Part shown: piece after piece, positions 12,431 to 24,290 of the stretch
How positions within the stretch are numbered: position 1 is the stretch's first letter
How the letters are laid out: each line of letters starts with the position of its first letter
The notes under the pieces: model-generated
The model's input: the letters and a program-made list of their open reading frames with translations, nothing else
Database searches by the model: none
Told to the model about the DNA's origin: nothing
Made by a program: the position numbers and the translations under genes
DNA from: Solanum dulcamara
Lineage: Eukaryota > Streptophyta > Magnoliopsida > Solanales > Solanaceae
Length of the DNA stretch: 64,000 nt
Assembly (NCBI RefSeq): GCF_947179165.1
Contig: NC_077248.1
Coordinates: forward strand, 53,801,732 to 53,865,731
Direction: 5' to 3'

Positions 12431-12840
12431 CATTCAAAAACTTAAACTTAACAATTTGGGTTCTACAATCAATTGAGGCATAACAAGAATAAATCCAATC
12501 CATGCCAAGAATGACATCAAAGTCAACCATGTCTAACTCAACTATGTTTGCATAAGTCTCTATATGATAGAAAGAGACTATACAAACATGATCAACTCTC
12601 TACGCTAGAATAGACTCACCAGCATGAGTAGATACACTGAATAGCTCAAAGAATTGTTTAGGAAGAATTCTAAATTTAATATCTACATAAGGAGTAAATA
12701 AAGACAAAGTGGCACTTGGATCAAGTAATACATAAACATCATGAGAAAAGAGTTGAAGTATACCATTGATGACATCTAGCAAGTTCTCTTGGTCATGGCG
12801 ATTAGTCATATTATACAGACAGTTCATACCTCCTCCTGCC
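12431..12840 (-). pseudogene. Broken aspartic protease (element 2)
   Basis: The protease that matures gag-pol. The open stretch 12827-12600 reads 'YVLLDPSATLSLFTPYV', where the Asp-Thr/Ser-Gly box of aspartic proteases is D-P-S; plant chromoviruses often have D-P-G here, so the third position is altered. The flap region follows near 12560-12480 with further stops. It lies between the zinc-knuckle end of gag and the protease-RT linker. Confidence 0.75.
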
Positions 12841-14058
12841 TTAAATTAAAACCTCTCTGATTATCCTTGTTGGGGGTGCTGCTAAAGAAGATTGGGCCTT
12901 TCTTTTCTCTACTACTTTGTCCCTCCATCATACATTCTCTATAGAAGTGACCTGCCTGGCAACACTTGTAAGAACCATTGGTGCCCATACGACACTCTCC
13001 TAGATGAAGTTACCACACCTATGATAAGGTAGAGCCTGCATAGGCCCTTGGACCACACTCCCTTAGGACTGCAAACCATGTGCTCTAAAAATTTTTGACC
13101 TCTGATATTCCTTATGTTGGACACAGCTGCACTCACTAAAGATTGTGCATAACTAGAAGAGCTCTTCTAAAAACATAAGCGATTCTTCATTTTCACATTT
13201 CATTTGGTTGCCCTCATGGCTTGTGGATTTTTCTTCTTGCTTTAGTGATCCTCTTTATGCTTTTTCTTATTATATTTAATTTATTGAGCATACACCATGT
13301 GTCTGTAGGTTTCCATATCTGAGTTCAATAAATCTTCCTGACACTCCTTCTTCACATGTCTCCTCAAGCCTGAAACAAACTTCCTCATCTTGGCTCTCAC
13401 TTTAGGGACCATCTCTGGAGCATACCTTGACAAACGACTAAACTTGAGGTTATACACTTTGAAAATCATCCATTCCTATTTCAAACCCATCTACCTTTGC
13501 CACTCTCAGCTCTTGCAGAAAGAAATGGTCTAGGAAGGTATTTTCAATCTCATCCCAGACTAAGGGGTCAATATCCTCACCTCTACTTTCCTCCCACTAG
13601 TTGTACCAGCCATTAGAAATATTCTTAAGCTAGAAGGAGATATGTTCAACTCCCTTTATCTCAGTGGCATGCATTACTTTCAAGATTTTCCATATGTCAT
13701 CACTAAAATTTTGAGGATCTTCCTTAACTTTGGATCTAGTGATGACTGGTGGGTTCATTCTTAGAAAATATTAGATTCTGTTAGCAGCAGACAACTCTTG
13801 TGAACTAGATCTTGGAACTGGAGTATTCTGATGACTAGACTGTGCAACCATCAATTGAGTGAGCATAAAAATTGCTCCCTAAATTTCTTCCTCCGAAGTC
13901 ATGGGAGACTGAGTAGTCTTTGGAACCTCTTGAGTCCCATTATAAACTTCATTCTAATTCTCAACAACTCAAGCTTGGTTTTGAGTCTTCATTCCAGATA
14001 GCTGTGGAATTTCATTCTCAACGATATTTCTCTGACTCAGGGTTCTTTTGGAAGGCAT
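12841..14058 (-). pseudogene. Broken gag (element 2)
   Basis: Start at the ATG at 14058 ('MPSKRTLSQRN'), about 200 bases after the primer site. Then 'FLRMNPPVITRSKVKEDPQ' (13770-13710) and the capsid C-terminus, open from 13469 to 13281 ('FSRLSRYAPEMVPKVRAKM', 'MRKFVSGLRRHVKKECQ'). A degraded zinc-knuckle zone with Cys codons lies near 12930-13030. Stops and frameshifts occur about every 150-200 bases. Confidence 0.8.
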
Positions 14059-14258
14059 GATCTAAAATAGTGAAACACAAAAATTAGAAGGACATTTCAT
14101 AGATTTAAACTCTATAGCACGAACTGGAGTATGAAAGAAATGAAAAGGTTCCTAAAAGTCCTATAGCCTCTCTATTATAGATATGGCACTCTTCACACTA
14201 TTAGGAAGGACTCTACTAGACGCGACTTCATATACACCTTAGGACTCTTTAACTCTAT

Positions 14259-14270
14259 GCTTTGATACTA
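14259..14270 (-). other. tRNA primer-binding site (element 2)
   Basis: The minus strand reads TAGTATCAAAGC four bases after the LTR end, two changes from TGGTATCAGAGC. Confidence 0.7.
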
Positions 14271-14274
14271 AGTT

Positions 14275-16579
14275 TGTCACATCCTGAGCCTACACCCTGG
14301 ACATGACCGACACTCGAAAATCATTATTGGCCCCAAGCGAACCCTTGGCCTGGCTAACTCTCTCAGTGGAAGATTCAACTCATGAAAAGAGTAACTCAAG
14401 TGGGCATTTATAAAACATCCTCATAACTTTTAAATAATAAATTAAACTACTCAGATGAAATAAAACTCAACGTCATAACTAATTATGAAGATCATAGTTT
14501 AAAAACAAATTCTGAAAGAATTATAATGACCCCACTCCACTTAGTCTATGAAGAATCTACCAGCTACTAAGAAGGTACCTAGACAAGAACACAACTACCT
14601 CAAAGAACCATTATAAATAAAGAAAATTGATAAATAAAGAGCTCTTCTTTATGCAAAGAGGTCTCACCCAAAGCTAGAGAAGATAGATCTTAAATGGAGT
14701 GTCTGTTGATGATCTCTAACACCTACATCTGCATCATAAAATAATGCAGGTCGAATGACGTCAGTAGATGAAATGTACAGTATGTAAAATTGATGAAAGG
14801 AAACTTACTCAACTCAAGAAACTCATCTCTAAAAATAGCTCAATTCAACAAAACATGCAATATAATAAAAGGCAATATTTTAAAAGATATGAAATAATAT
14901 GTAACTCGATATATAAAATACGATACTTTACTTATTTGAGAGTTTCTCTAACCGATAACCATCACTTACGAGCTAGTGACGATACAACAAAGCATTGTCA
15001 TTATCACAGCCGCCCAATACCTTGCCAGGGTAAGGGACGTCACGTCACTAGATCCATATAAAAAAGTCCTTTTTTGGACTGTGTGGAGTTGCTTGAATGA
15101 ACGACAAAATCCAATCCTATGCTGGCTACTTAGTTTATAGAGATTGAGTTATCTAAACTCTTACCCAAGTTGGTTCTCGATAGTACTCCCAAATTACTTA
15201 CTATGCTCATATACATCAAGTGAGTAAAATATTTAAAATACGTCTCATCAAATCTCATTAAAAACTTACTCATATTTTCTTGTCTCACCTTTTCACTTAA
15301 AGACAGGCAATATCTCATCTCAATAATGCATTTAGAAAACATACATTAACTTCACAAAAAATTCATCAAATAGATGTTTAAAATGTATTAACACTCATGC
15401 TTGAAAATAGACAACAAGATACATCTTCAAACTCAACTCATGCTTAACTCTTCCTTAATTTAATATTGAAAATCATCATTCTTTTAACTCAAACAATGCA
15501 TAAACTAATTAATCAAAAAAATCAACAAGGTTTCATTTGAATAAAAATATGAATCGATAATCTCAAACACCCAACTCATCAAAGTATAGTAAAATACACA
15601 TACTAAAATTCAATAAAGAGTTTTATAGATACTTAAGAATTCACTTTATTGGAATTGAATCCCAACTCAAAGCTTAACTTGACTGTATGATGATGTAGGA
15701 AATGAGAATAAATTTATTCCAATGTTATGATAGCCTTACATACTTGGAACTATGATTATCTAGTCAAACTTTAAAGACGTCGCTTGAAACCCTTGAACTG
15801 AGCTCTTTTCCTTTTCTCCAATTCTTTCTCTGAAAAGTTTCTAAATGTTTATGAGAGAAAAACCCTTTGGGTATTGATAAGGAACTAAATTTAGTCCCAA
15901 AACAACTTGGGTTAAGTTTGGAAAAGGTGGGGAAAAGATCAAATTAGCCTTTATTAAATGGACTATGGCCTGTACAGACCCTTCTACAGATCGTAGGACT
16001 TCTACGGACCATTGAATATCGATCGTAGAAGCCATGGTCCAAATTTGGTCCTCACTAGAAATTGCACACATGGGTCTACGACCACCCTTCTATGAGTGAG
16101 TGGTAGACCCTTTGATGGGTCATCAAAGTCCCTTATGGACTCACTAAAAAAAGAGGGTTTGGGTTCTCGGATGCCTTGATGGGTCGTACAAAGGTTTATG
16201 GGTCATCATCTTGGATCATAGGAGTTTTCCTTGACCATTGAATTTTGACTAAGTGTAGAGGCTCTACTATCATTTTCTATGGGTCGTAGAACACTCGATG
16301 GGTAATCCTGCATACAAAAATTTCTAAGTTTCGGAACTTCACCTACGAGCCTCCCTACAATTGGAAACTCTACTTACGGGTCATAACTATAGCTCAGTGG
16401 AATAATCTTCCCTTCTGAAATTTGAACAAGTATGGAGGGGTTCCATAACCCTTTCAATGAATTGTAGATCACTCTATGGGCCGTAGAGAAGGTCATAAAT
16501 CCCACTTCCAGCTACACTTCCTCAAGTTTTCTCTAGGCTCTCGAACATGATCTATGCTAGATTTGTGCGGGGAGTTACA
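14275..16579 (-). repeat. 5' LTR of element 2 (2.3 kb)
   Basis: Left end TGTCACATCC next to the primer site; right end GGGGAGTTACA. The right 600 bases (about 15950-16500) hold many GGGTCGTAGA, TCTACGGACC and CTATGGG words, like those of element A's LTR. Typical R/U5-like text ('ACGTCACTAGATCC', 15043-15056) lies in the left half. Short open frames here are not genes. Confidence 0.85.
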
Positions 16580-16584
16580 CAATA
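16580..16584. repeat. Expected target duplication of element 2 (CAATA)
   Basis: The five bases directly right of element 2. The matching copy should be at the far end of its 3' LTR, outside the window, so this is a prediction. Confidence 0.4.
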
Positions 16585-18386
16585 CTACACCCAAATAGAG
16601 CATAACATAAACCAAAGATGCATTTAAATATGTGGAAGCCATTAAAATGAAATATTTGAAAAGTTGAGTCCTCATAGACTCAAGAAATTTATCAAAATAT
16701 GCGGAAGTTAACTCCCTAGAATCTGAAATTCATTGTATCAAAATTTTAGCTAACAGTATAGAATAAGGGAATGCAACCCAAAAAATAATAAACATAAAAT
16801 AATATTCTAAAGGGTCTGAGTCCAAAAAGAGAGGACTAAGAGCTAACATAAATTCATGGCAGTTTGAAAGAACTGATTCAGTCTTAAATCTAAACTATCA
16901 ATTATCTCCTAGCTAAGGTCTCTTAATAGCCGTCTGAATATGCCTTGTACTCAATAGAGAAAGAAAAATATAGTATCAATACACAACCACAGTGTACTGG
17001 TAAGATCACACGACTATTTCCATTAATGAGATATTAAAAATGAACTAAAACACGGTAAGGCAACAATATACAATCACATCACAATTATGCCAACTCTTAA
17101 ATGATAATATAAGTAAACATACTCAATAACAATTTAACAGTAACCAATGATCCTCTCATGGAACCATACCCTAACTATTAGTGTACCAGCGTAATACATG
17201 TTCTAATAGTTAGTCTACCGGTGTGGTACCCATTCGAAATGTACTAACATTGTACCCAATACAATTGTACTAGTATGGTACTTGATTGAAATATACCAGT
17301 ATGGTACTCGATACAAATGTGTCGGCGTGGTACTTAAACAAAATGTACTAGTGTGATACCCGATCCAACATGAAGTCACACTTCATAATCACAACCACAA
17401 TGAATAGGCACAAAACATGTACAACCAAGTAATACATTCATTGCATACAATTTGATCACTAGATATCATTTTACTTTATGTTCTTTTCTTTTTTCCTAAT
17501 CATATATCATGAATGCAATATTAATAAAGTAGTTAAGAGTAATATATAACACAAATGGGAAAATACAACCATCACATACCTCAAAACAAGCCAGACACTA
17601 ATGATTTTTTTCTTTCTGACGTGTCTTGGCTTATTCTTGGTCTAAAACAAATAAAAAATACAAAAGAATCAATGAAAAATGACCTAAATTACCCATATTA
17701 TATCAAAATTCTAACCCTTGGCCAATTTCATGATCACCTTATCCAACTAGGATTTTTTTCCACCATTAATTTAAGGCCGGAACTTGCCCTCTAAGAGAAT
17801 TCCCTAAATTTTAAGGTCTAAGAATCAAATTATAGGATAGAGGAATGAGTAACTTATCTTTACGAAAATATTTGATGGAAAACTGTAAAGTAATACCCCT
17901 AAGTCAACCCCTGCTCTTCAGAAATGAAGTTGTGGCAAATAATAACATTTTTGAGAATTTTCCCTGATAAAAACAACATGTGACTGTCCCACTATAGTGG
18001 ACCCTTCTATAGTGGGATTATTCCCAACATAATGTCTTGCACGGAACAAAATGTCAAATTATGTCCCAAAGCCCCATTTTGCAACAACCTCAAACTTTGA
18101 CATTCTGAGATATCCCCTTCACGCCAAATTCAATTTCGGGAGTTCTACTCACCCAAATTCACTTTTATAAGGACCTATGAATTCCTTAATGTCTTAGATA
18201 CTAGATAAATAATAAAATCTCATCAATCCACCCTAATCTTTTACCGAATTACCTTAGACATCACCTGACTTAGATTCTATTTAAGTCTGACCTAGTCTCA
18301 ATTTTTTTAAGTAACTATTAAAAAGTTTTCTGACCTAAATTTCTTCCTTAGTGGCTTATCCATAGCGATAAGAATGGGTTGTTATA
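16585..18386 (-). repeat. LTR remnant F1
   Basis: No coding match. The right end reads 'GGGTTGTTATA', whose complement TATAACAACCC resembles a gypsy LTR start. Inside are the U3-like 'CCACTATAGTGGACCC' (17990-18005) with partner 'TATAGTGGGATTA', and a 26-base tandem array. Orientation is therefore minus. The left end is not recognisable. It is either a truncated 3' LTR or a solo LTR. Confidence 0.55.
17179..17368. repeat. 26-base tandem array, about 7 copies, in F1
   Basis: Units of about 26 bases with the core GTACTAGTGTGGTACCCGAT, diverged between copies. They lie in the middle of the LTR, as the arrays of elements D and E do. Confidence 0.75.
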
Positions 18387-18617
18387 TTGTTTCACAACCC
18401 AAAAGCCAAGGTCATGATAGCACACATTCAAAATCAAACTTAGTGTGTAAGCCTAACTTTCTAACTCAATAGATATCTCAAATATTACAAAAAAGAGAAT
18501 CAACTCACACACAAGATTAAATGGAGAATTCTCCTCCGAACTCTCAATTCATTCTGTGGCATAAAATCCATCATTGGAAGGTTGAGCTTAATAGGAGAAA
18601 GAGACTTGGAGGCCCTA

Positions 18618-18768
18618 GTATCATCCCTATGTTCATTGATCTACTATAATTTGCTCTGTTATACTCAATGGACACGTTAGTAAGAGATCCACGAGATCTA
18701 GCCATTACTATAAAAGCTATTGGACATCAATGGTATTGGAGTGCGCCTCTTTACGAGGTCGATTAAAG
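18618..18768 (+). pseudogene. cox2: Mitochondrial cox2 fragment in nuclear DNA
   Basis: Read in the frame from 18650, the text is '[14 protein letters not shown]' and, after a three-codon insertion, '[14 protein letters not shown]'. This is the hinge between the membrane part and the copper-binding part of cytochrome c oxidase subunit 2. The plant protein has a similar SMD...[15 protein letters not shown] block. Upstream, 'IIP' codons at 18620-18628 align with the end of the second membrane helix but contain a stop. After 'HQWYW' the similarity stops ('SAPLYEVD' then TAA at 18766). The copy is too short and broken to work and has no mitochondrial neighbours I can name. At the Arg codon that plant mitochondria edit (CGG to UGG) the DNA reads TGG. 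Confidence 0.75.
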
Positions 18769-19583
18769 TGTAACGAAATGCCTTATAGTTGAATATGATT
18801 CGTGAAGAATCTGGCTTATTAGTAATCTCCTATTTCCGCTGTCAAGAGACTTTAATAAATATAGCATGCCAGTAACAGGGAGTTGAGGTACTCCTAGAGT
18901 GTAGTCATTCCATAATTGAAAGAAAAATTAGATATAACAAGAAGTTCCCAAATTCTAGTATCATAAGAATAAAGAACATCTACTATAACTTTGAATTATC
19001 AAATACATCACACGTCTGTGAAACCAAAAATAAAGATTGAAATAGATAGATAGAGTTTAATGATGATATAGAAAGCAGAATCTCACCACAACTCTGAATG
19101 GAAACAATTCGCTAGATCTGCCCAGCCGCCACGAGAACGTCCTCATTAGGCTCTTCATCAAAAGGATATAGAAGTAGGAGTGAGTATAATTTGCATATAC
19201 TCAGTGGTTTGACCGACTGCGTATAAGATATATAATCAAAACTTACGAAAATAAACTATGAAATGCTTTCACTTGCACACAATAAAAGTCTCATATCAGA
19301 ATCAGTTTCGCTATTTATATTAGAACGAGTTGAGTAAAGTAAGCAGGTACAACTACACATAAATAATCATAATAAAAGGAAAGATTCACAATAATAGAGA
19401 TTACCAATGCAATGCAATGAAATGATGAAATGATGTGGTGGAATTAAGTTTTCGCATAATCAGTTGGGTAGACATTGCCGAGCCTCTAACTTCCAAGATA
19501 AGGACCCATGGTGGACTCGAAGTCCATATACCAAATCTCAAGATTTTAATATCTTATCAACTTGCCACCTAGCTCATGGTCAA

Positions 19584-19594
19584 GTGTGTGTATG

Positions 19595-19629
<35 letters not shown>

Positions 19630-19640
19630 ATATATATATG
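19584..19640. repeat. GT/AT microsatellite
   Basis: Alternating GT and AT runs. Open frames across it translate to Tyr/Ile/Cys/Val strings in both strands and are artefacts. Confidence 0.9.
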
Positions 19641-20479
19641 ATGTCTTATTTTCTTTCTCAAAAATAATATTTTCATAGTTCTCAACTTCCCATGAACAAT
19701 CATGAGATGAATGAGGATGAATCATCACAATAGGTATAATACAGAAGCATAGTATACTAAATGAATGCATAATAAGAACTAAAATCATCAAATCTCAATA
19801 AATCATGATCTATGCCCTCTAATGAAAAAATATTAGAAGAAATCATTTGAAACATGCATTTATCTTCTGAAAAATGTTCATTTCATGATAAAAAGTGATA
19901 AAAAGTTATTTTAAGCCCTTCTCTCAGGCGTTTCACATCAACACATAAGAAGAGTCATTTCAAAACCCCTTTCTCATTTAACCTCATTGATCACATACTC
20001 TCAAAAAAAATATCACATACTGCCTCCACATAGGGTTATCAAATGTACAAGCCCCCACATGGGCAAACACAATAAATAAGTCCCAACACGGATGAAATAA
20101 CATAGTTTACAATTTACAACACCTCAATCTCATAGTATGATCCCATCTCATTACCTAATTGATAAGAACTATTAACTACCCAACCCAGTCTAGAAGAAAG
20201 ATAAGCCAAACCTACCTCGAAGGCCAAAATCTTCACCTGAAACACTTTATCGGAGCTTTTCTTCAAACACCTACTCCAAAATGATCCCTAACTATCCATA
20301 ATAGATAGTATTCATCAAAAGGGTTCCAACGATATCTATATTTCTCAGGTTAAGAACCGGGGTTAAAATCGTTCAAAATTTCTTCAAAATCAAGAATATT
20401 AAATCATAAATGCATTTTAAAATCATGTTCTACAAGTAAAAGAGAGTTCATGGTTGAAAATTCTATTAAAATTGAGCAT

Positions 20480-20484
20480 GAAAT
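20480..20484. repeat. Left target duplication of element B (GAAAT)
   Basis: Five bases before the LTR start TGTAAGG. The right partner is GAAAC (27501-27505), four of five identical. Confidence 0.65.
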
Positions 20485-22730
20485 TGTAAGGTCCCCGTGT
20501 ATTTTGAAGGTTGGAATGTGCTATAATAAGGTGAAATAGAGGGGAAATGGATTTGGAGGATTTTTTGAACTGGTATTTAGTAAGATGAATTTTTCAAGAA
20601 TTGACCCAAAATAGAAGGATCCGCAACCCTAGTGCGTAGCGCCTCTGCTCCCCCAGTGTACAAATTATTCCTTAGACAAATCTGGTTAAATTTGACCTAC
20701 CACGGGAAAATGTACATAAAATGCATTTGAAGAATGCATTTTACGTGTAAATGGTGTTACTGTGTGCCCTGAGCTTGATTTACCTATTTCGGAAGAAAAT
20801 AAACTATAATAGAACATCTCTGCATCTTGGACTTGTTCCCATACAGTTCAAATTTTTAGCAAAAATTTCTAATTTTAATTGAGGACATCTTAGACAATTC
20901 TCTAAACGTATATAGTCGGACTTGGATGATTTTTAGGGTTATTTTCCACTCCTTTTACTACCTAAAACCCTATATTTCACCCTCCTCATTCCCAAATTAT
21001 CTCCAACAAATTCCTCTCAAATCAAAAGGGTTTCAAGGCTCCCCATTGAATACCAAGCATTAAAGTTTCTTCGAGCTTCTCATGACCTCTTCAATTCTTC
21101 TTCAAGCTTCACTTTAAGGTATGTGGGTTTCTTCATCTATTGGTTCTTCCACCCATGGAAGTCCTAAAACCCTTTTCAACTAATTTCTTTAGATTCAAAT
21201 ATTAATTCTTTATGGGTACTTCTAATTTCTTCTTACTAGCATGAAGCATGATTGAAATGGCGGTTATTGACTCAAATTGCATGAAATGAATTTCTACCTA
21301 TTAATGCCCTAATTTCCTATCTTGGGTTTATAGATTTTCAAATGGTTCTTGTTCAACCCTTTTCAAATTTCTAGATTATGGTTGAAATTATTTATATTAT
21401 ATTCAAGTAAGCTTATATTACTACTCAATTGTATGTATTGTTGAATTTCAAGTAATTTCCTATCTCAAGCTATTATGGGTCTTTGCAATGAATGGTGGGT
21501 TATTTGAAGTATGTTTTACCTTGACTCAATTGATGATGTTTATGCATAATTCTATTGAAAAGCATGTTTGAAAGTTGAATTGAATAGAACCTACCTAGTT
21601 TTACTATGTTTTCAATGAAGTTTGACTTGAAAGCTTTTGACTCCAAATGAATGTTTATGAAAGTAATGTCTATGATCAAAATGGAGTCTTATGAAAGAAA
21701 TAATTATGAAATGATATGAAGGATGGACTCTTATGCAATAAGGACAATTCTTTCATATTGAAATAACCAAAGGTTTTAAAGAGCTATTCTACCGAATGAT
21801 TATTTGAAGTCTCAAACTATATGTATGCTTATGTTATTATGATATACTATTCTGTGGTATATGAGTTAGCACCGAATGGGGCATTGAGGTGGAATTCGGT
21901 AAGAGAATCCTAGTAGGAACCCCTTGTCTCATTAACTATGTGTCAATATAGGATCCCTTGTAGGCTTAGGCTAGTAGATCCACAAAAGCCCTTAAAGTTA
22001 AAGTTAAAGAATGAATGTAAAATTGATAGAGTTCAACCTTGGCAAGTAGTTTCTCCTCTTCCAATTTGGTGGAGGGGGTTATGTGGATTTCATATTATAG
22101 TTTACATGATCTTATTGTCGGTTATAGTCATCTTTCTCATATATATATGATTTAAATGTTATTTACTTGATTTCTCATACATGCACTTATTTGCATACTT
22201 TATCTTAAAAATGTGCTAAATGTTTTACATTGTATTGCATGCCTACATTCTTAGTACATTCAAAGTACTAGTGCATACTCTTTTGCCTACATGATATCAC
22301 CCTGTACAGATCGGTGCTCCTTCTGGTAATCCTCAATATGGCTAGTTGAGATTTTGTTTAAAGGCTACTTTTGGTGAGTTCCCATATTTCGGGAATAATA
22401 CTCCTTTATCTTTCTAATTTATGATATGTTGAGACTTTTAGACACTACTATGGCATTGCATTCTATTCTTATTGATGGTGTGCTAGGGACTTGTCTTAGC
22501 CCCGACTAAATCTAAAAGTTAAATTTATTGTTGGACATATGTAAGTTAAAAATTTACGATTATCATTCCCTCTTCAATGTTCCCATAGTCCCTATTTTCC
22601 CTTGTTTCTTCTTTTTTAATTATTGTCATTACCTATGAAAGACCAAATGAATGCTAAGAGGATTATTTGAAGTACATTCAGATTCCTCATTCGCAGGGTC
22701 ACGTGTAGGCCCTAGGCTTGGGTCGTGACA
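20485..22730 (+). repeat. 5' LTR of element B
   Basis: TGTAAGGTCCCCGTG start, GGGTCGTGACA end, followed by the primer site. Aligns along its whole length with 25270-27500. Mostly AT-rich, with a 14-base inverted repeat at 20714-20746. The open frame 21938-22150 is repeated in altered form in the 3' LTR and is not a gene. Confidence 0.9.
20714..20746. repeat. LTR hairpin, 5' copy
   Basis: Arms ACATAAAATGCATT and AATGCATTTTACGT with a 5-base loop; 13 of 14 pairs match. Compare the 3' LTR copy at 25500-25532. Confidence 0.85.
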
Positions 22731-22734
22731 AATA

Positions 22735-22746
22735 TGATACCAAAGC
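22735..22746 (+). other. tRNA primer-binding site (element B)
   Basis: TGATACCAAAGC, nine of twelve bases equal to TGGTATCAGAGC, four bases after the LTR end; the following 'TAGAGGTT' is usual in gypsy leaders. Confidence 0.6.
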
Positions 22747-22945
22747 TAGAGGTTTTGAATAGTCCACAGATTCTAACATACCGCGTCGAATAGGGTATTG
22801 TTCATGGCGGTGAAGCGCGCCACAATTATGAATATGAGACTATGAGGCATTCAAGATATTTTCCCTTATTTTATGTTTAATGTCATGCCTTAGATTTATC
22901 TTAAGACTTCCCTTATCTAACAAATCATTTAGTATTATCTAGATA

Positions 22946-23450
22946 ATGCCTCAAAGAAGAGTACCTCCACCTAGAGAAATGGATGCTATTGAGGTTAAAA
23001 TTCCTCCGATTCAAGAGGCTCCAATTAAACAAAGGGTTAAAGCAAATGAGGAACAAGTCCGTAATGATATTCTAGCCAAATAAGTAACTAATGTAGAATT
23101 TTGTAATGCCATTCTATTATTGGCTCAAGCTTTTACTGATCAGTTAAATCAACAAAGGTGACACTAGTGAATGCGAGTGGTAAAAAAAGAAATTAAGGAA
23201 GCCAAAGGAATTCTATGAGGGGTAAAGATTTTAACCGTCAGAGGATGTTAAAAGGAGAAACATTGCCTCGAATCTGAGGGAGAGTAATAAGAAGGAAAGG
23301 CCTTACCCCACATGCTATTGGTGTTGTAAGAACCATTTAGGAGAATTCCTGGCCAGTACATGTGGCTGCTATGGTTGTGGTGAGAGTGGACATAAGAAGA
23401 GGAAATGTCTAGTGACTACCATAAAGAGAAGGGATATGGCTTGAGTTGCT
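22946..23450 (+). pseudogene. Gag remnant with zinc knuckle (element B)
   Basis: Start codon at 22946 ('MPQRRVPPPREMDAIEV'), as in sister elements. 'NVEFCNAILLLAQAFTDQL' follows after one stop. The capsid core (about 200 codons) is missing; the text jumps near 23160 to the basic region and an RNA-binding zinc knuckle. The knuckle reads 'CYGCGESGHKKRKC' (about 23372-23410) and keeps the C-x2-C-x4-H-x4-C pattern. The upstream 'CYWCCKNHLGEFLASTCG' is the usual Cys/His run before it. Stops near 23080 and 23210 make it non-functional. Confidence 0.85.
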
Positions 23451-23860
23451 TCATCCGGTAAGTTGAAGGTATTTGATTTTGATGTGTATGCATTATTAGA
23501 TCCGGATGCCAATTTATCATTTATTACTTCATTGCTTGCTAATAGGGTTGATGTATAGCCTAAAATATTATTAAAACCCTATTTAGTGGCCACCCCCATT
23601 GGTGAGTCGGTTGTTGCTAGAAGGGTTTATAAGGGTGGTCCCATGTCTATCTTACACAAAGTTATTCCTTGTGATCTTATTAAGCTTGGCATGGTAGATT
23701 TTGGATGTTATTCTTGGGATTGATTGGTTGCATGCATCATACACTTCTATAGAATATAGGACTTATAAAGTAAAGTTTCAAATCTCGAGTGGAAGGTTCA
23801 TGATTCAGTAGTTAAAGGTAGGTTTATTTCTTGTCTTAAAGCCTGGGAATTAATTTCTAA
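23451..23860 (+). pseudogene. Protease remnant (element B)
   Basis: The aspartic protease start reads 'VYALLDPDANLSFITSLL' (23487-23540). The catalytic Asp is present, but the box is D-P-D where D-P-G or D-S-G is needed. Further on, 'MVDFG' is followed by a shifted frame holding the usual 'DVILGIDWLHA' text (23705-23740). The end blends into 'GRFISCLKAWELISKGC'. Stops at 23558 and later. Confidence 0.8.
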
Positions 23861-24019
23861 GGGTTGCATTTGTCATATTGTGAGGGTTAAGGATGTCAAC
23901 TATAAAAGTCCTTCTCATGAGATAGTCCCCATAGTTAAGGAGTTTTGATGCACTTAGTAGGGTGTCCATGGGGAAGCGTGGCTCATGTTGATGAAGGGAA
24001 GAGGGAGTTGTAAGGGATA

Positions 24020-24290
24020 TTTTATCGATTGGATAGATTGGGAGTGAAGTTGAGTAGTTCTGATGATAGTGGCGTGTTTGTGCAAAATGGGTCTGAATCA
24101 TCTTTGGTAGTAAATGTTAAGTTAAAATGAAACCTTGATCTCACATTGGTGGAGTTGAAAAATTAGTGGAAGAGAAGAAAGTGGATGTCTTTTTCCCAAG
24201 GGGGAGATAGGGTGTTTCATTACCATGGTTGATTATGTGTTCCAATGTTGATGGCCTGAGAGACTATTGAATAAAGCCCATAGCTCTTGA
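24020..24290 (+). pseudogene. RNase H-integrase linker and zinc-binding start (element B)
   Basis: Text 'VFVQNGSESSLVVNVKLK' (24085-24130) matches the same linker in elements 2 and C ('VQNGVESSLVIEVKEK', 'SKLSLVVDVKANQ'). It is followed by the 'FSQGGD' and 'CVPMLMA' parts of the integrase zinc domain, with frameshifts. It joins almost directly to the protease remnant, so RT and RNase H were deleted. Confidence 0.8.

Larger units (their letters stand above)
9070..16579 (-). mobile_element. Element 2: gypsy chromovirus with full gag-pol layout
   Basis: Minus-strand order: 5' LTR (14275-16579), primer site, gag, protease, RT, RNase H, integrase, chromodomain, polypurine tract, and the first 110 bases of the 3' LTR (9070-9179). 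All domains are present but broken. The 3' LTR is cut at 9069/9070 by element 1. The right flank CAATA (16580-16584) is the expected target duplication; its partner would lie outside the window. Confidence 0.85.
18388..20484 (-). repeat. LTR remnant F2, target of element B
   Basis: Starts TGTTTCACAACCCAAAAGCC, the complement of a typical gypsy LTR end. It carries LTR-like text ('CATATACTCAGTGG', 19194-19207; 'GGACCCATGGTGGACTCGAAG', 19502-19522) and a GT/AT repeat. It holds a mitochondrial-like insert at 18618-18768. Element B is inserted at its right edge. About 20000-20480 is AT-rich and shows nothing else. Confidence 0.5.

Noticed and set aside
17179..17368. CRISPR-like regular repeats
   Set aside because: Units are tandem with no unique spacers, in a plant LTR. 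The same reasoning applies to the D and E arrays.
19464..19791. Tyr/Ile/Cys-rich small proteins
   Set aside because: Translation of the GT/AT microsatellite on either strand.
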